Origin: JALHRI01 sp044351685
GTDB lineage: Bacteria; Pseudomonadota; Alphaproteobacteria; Rickettsiales; UBA3002
Assembly (NCBI GenBank): GCA_044351685.1
Contig: JBILFK010000025.1
Span: 1 to 15,709, forward strand
Direction: 5' to 3'
DNA: 15,709 nt
Translations under genes and position numbers: made by a program
The notes under the pieces: model-generated
The model's input: only the letters and a program-made list of their open reading frames with translations
Database searches by the model: none
What the model was told of the DNA's origin: nothing
Part shown: positions 13,739-15,709 of the stretch, in pieces
Position numbering within the stretch: the first letter of the stretch is position 1
Layout of the letters: each line of letters starts with the position of its first letter

Positions 13739-15709
13739 ATGGCCACAGTAAAACATCTTCTCGATTACAACGAGCGCTACGCGCTAGGTCTGAATTATGA
13801 CCCGGCGACTAAGAAGCTTACCGCCGAGATGACCACGCGCTCAGCGCCCAACCCCCGCTTTATGGCAAATGTGAAGCGCCTGCTCAGTGTGGAACAGCAC
13901 GGCGACAGCTTCACGCTGAAACTGGGCAGCGAACCGATTGGTACCTACCACGCGCAAACGGATGGCAGCCTTACGCTTGACCCTGCAACCTACCGCCCCC
14001 TCACCGTCAGCGAAACGCGGCGCATGGGCACTTTTTACGATAGCCATGCTGAGCTTTACCCGCACACCGATAAAGCGCTCGCAGAAAAAGCTAAAACTGC
14101 CGTTACCACCGATTTTCATACCCATAGCTCGGGGCAGATCAGCGCCGATGGGCTTATCAAAATTGCCACCAGCAAAGAGCATAATGTTTACTACCCCGTG
14201 CATCTGCTGAAGGAAGCCGGTATCAACCCCGACCTCACAGGCGCTAAAAAAGTGCCGCGCATTCTGTTTCCGCCGCTTGAACCACAAATCATCGATGGTG
14301 AAAAAGCACCTAGCGAAGTGCTGGCGGTGCCACTCGCATCGCTTTCCAAATCCGATATCGCCAAGCTTGCACTCAAAATGCAAATGCCGATGGATGCGCA
14401 GGCCACCTATAGCGAAATGGAAAACGATGCGTACCGTTTCCGTTATCCTATCACCAAGCAAAAAGGCATTCTCAAAGATTCGCTGAAAGAAGTGGCACGC
14501 GAATATGCCGCGCAAGGCATTACCTATGCCGAAATAGCCTATGTGGGGCTGGACAATAAAGACCTATTCAAAAACCTCCACGAAGCCATGGCCGAAATTG
14601 AGGCCGAAAATAAAGCAACGCCGGGTAAATATGCTAATCTACGCTTTCTGGTGGGTTTGCCGCGCAACTGGCCGATCGATCAGATCAAAGATACGCTCGA
14701 GAATATTAAAGTCATGGCCAAAAGCCCGTATATCGCGGGTATCGATTTGTTAGGTTACGAAACCAACAAAACCGCCGAATTCATGACTGCGCTCGATGGG
14801 TTTGCGGCATGGGCGGAAAAAGAACAGCCCGATTTTATCTTCCGCGCGCATGCAGGCGAGAACGATAAGAATCTGGCCAACGTACGCGAATTCTTAAAAC
14901 TCACCTCGCGCCACGATTTACGCACACGCATCGGCCATGGCCTTTACGGGATGGATGATAAAGAAACCCTCGATCTGGCGGCCAAAATGTCTGCCGACCC
15001 GAAAAATCCATTACTGACACTGGAATTTAACCCCGATTCGAATATCGCGCTGAACAATGTCGATGATATTCGCCAGATACCTTTCGCCAGTATTCGCAGC
15101 CGTGGTATTCCGTTCGTGATTGGTTCAGATTCCGCCGGCACCTACGGCACCGATGCCAAGCAGTTAGGCCTTGCCGGCATGTATGGCGGGCTGGATAGCG
15201 CGGGCTTCGATGCGCTCAAACAACACCAGACACATCTGGTGCAGATGCAAGATGCCACCGCGCATAAAAAAGCACAAAGCATCCCCGGATGGGATGACCA
15301 CACCACACGTAGCACCTTCATCGCCGAGCTCGCCGAAAAAATGAAGGTGATTGATCCCAAAAGCTATGCAACGGCAAACCCCGAACATGATGCCGCACGC
15401 GAAGCATTGAAAGCCCACGGCACATTGATTGCCGAAGGCGATGTAGCAAAACCAAACATCATGGGTGCGCGCAAACCGATTGCGATCGTGGGTGCCTCGG
15501 GCTCGACATGGAAGCGCATTCCCGCGCAGCAGCAGCACGATATTTCGGTGGCGATCGATATGGTGATCCACGCCATTAACCCTGAGAAAGCCTATATCGT
15601 ACAAGGCCGCAGCAAAGCCGATGGGCTTGGCAAATTGCTGCGCGAATCGATCAATACACTCAATAATGGCGGCACGGGCAATGCGGCAAGTGCACCGCTT
15701 AAAACACTC
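13739..15709 (+). CDS. Adenosine-deaminase-superfamily multidomain protein, 3' end beyond window
   Basis: The frame opens at ATG 13739 and is still open at the right edge (657 residues); I translated it by hand. Residues 1-120 are an unrecognised region. Residues about 121-540 look like a divergent adenosine/AMP deaminase metal-dependent barrel: HxH at H127/H129 (TDFHTHSSGQIS), YRFRYPITKQKGIL, YAEIAYVG, GIDLLGYE (334-341), HAGE with H371 and E374, RIGHG with H400, LEFNPDSN, and SDS with D464. These align with the four metal ligands (two His, His, Asp) and the catalytic Glu and His of the family. From about 578 a second domain begins, KPIAIVGASGSTWKRIPAQQ and onward, with a Rossmann-like strand-loop start. 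Substrate unknown. No strong ribosome-binding site is visible. Family assignment of the barrel is fairly sure; domain limits are estimates. Confidence 0.75.
   Translation, partial: MATVKHLLDYNERYALGLNYDPATKKLTAEMTTRSAPNPRFMANVKRLLSVEQHGDSFTLKLGSEPIGTYHAQTDGSLTLDPATYRPLTVSETRRMGTFYDSHAELYPHTDKALAEKAKTAVTTDFHTHSSGQISADGLIKIATSKEHNVYYPVHLLKEAGINPDLTGAKKVPRILFPPLEPQIIDGEKAPSEVLAVPLASLSKSDIAKLALKMQMPMDAQATYSEMENDAYRFRYPITKQKGILKDSLKEVAREYAAQGITYAEIAYVGLDNKDLFKNLHEAMAEIEAENKATPGKYANLRFLVGLPRNWPIDQIKDTLENIKVMAKSPYIAGIDLLGYETNKTAEFMTALDGFAAWAEKEQPDFIFRAHAGENDKNLANVREFLKLTSRHDLRTRIGHGLYGMDDKETLDLAAKMSADPKNPLLTLEFNPDSNIALNNVDDIRQIPFASIRSRGIPFVIGSDSAGTYGTDAKQLGLAGMYGGLDSAGFDALKQHQTHLVQMQDATAHKKAQSIPGWDDHTTRSTFIAELAEKMKVIDPKSYATANPEHDAAREALKAHGTLIAEGDVAKPNIMGARKPIAIVGASGSTWKRIPAQQQHDISVAIDMVIHAINPEKAYIVQGRSKADGLGKLLRESINTLNNGGTGNAASAPLKTL

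Noticed and set aside
13841..14515. 224-residue minus-strand open frame
   Set aside because: It lies wholly inside the deaminase-like gene, which has recognisable catalytic motifs; the reverse frame shows no family features and is a shadow.
13739..15709. RADAR-type anti-phage system (RdrB deaminase)
   Set aside because: The deaminase domain alone invites the idea, but no RdrA-like ATPase is present in the window and the neighbours are housekeeping genes; the right flank would need to be seen.
1..15709. CRISPR arrays, tRNA or rRNA genes, transposases, phage genes
   Set aside because: No regularly spaced direct repeats, cloverleaf-like sequences or characteristic proteins were found on either strand.

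Overview
The window looks like a chromosomal core region of an alphaproteobacterium with moderate GC. The evidence is gene content and order: fabD-fabG...acpP-fabF...mltG on one strand, rpsF-rpsR-rplI and dnaB-alr-mlaE-mlaF on the other, plus protein sequences typical of that class. The genus cannot be named from the sequence. Coding density is high and no stretch over about 200 bases lacks a gene. I see no tRNA, rRNA, CRISPR array, transposase or phage gene.

Left half (1-7472, minus strand). Read 5' to 3' on the minus strand this is a fatty-acid-synthesis cluster: fabD (malonyl-CoA:ACP transacylase), fabG (3-ketoacyl-ACP reductase), a 694-residue membrane protein fused to a spermidine-synthase-like domain, acpP (acyl carrier protein), fabF (KAS II), a small DUF1653 protein, mltG (endolytic murein transglycosylase) and an unrecognised gene cut by the window edge. 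FabD loads malonyl onto AcpP, FabF condenses and FabG reduces; MltG is the usual alphaproteobacterial follower of fabF. The spermidine-synthase-like gene starts one base after the fabG stop. Two spacers in this cluster (fabD/fabG and fabF/DUF1653) carry copies of one palindromic repeat, including a perfect 29-bp stretch in opposite orientations.

Middle (7473-9380). A divergent intergenic region with a 13-bp-arm inverted repeat separates fabD from the ribosomal operon rpsF-rpsR-rplI (S6, S18, L9). A small unrecognised two-helix membrane protein lies convergent to rplI and divergent from dnaB.

Right half (9381-15709, plus strand). dnaB (replicative helicase) has a likely promoter and DnaA-box-like sequences upstream. 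Then come alr (alanine racemase, supplying D-alanine for peptidoglycan) and the overlapping pair mlaE-mlaF (permease and ATPase of an MCE-type phospholipid transporter). Last is a large gene running off the right edge: a divergent adenosine-deaminase-superfamily enzyme with an unexplained N-terminal region and a second Rossmann-like domain after the barrel. This multidomain protein is the most novel-looking element; the palindromic repeat and the membrane synthase inside the fab cluster come next.
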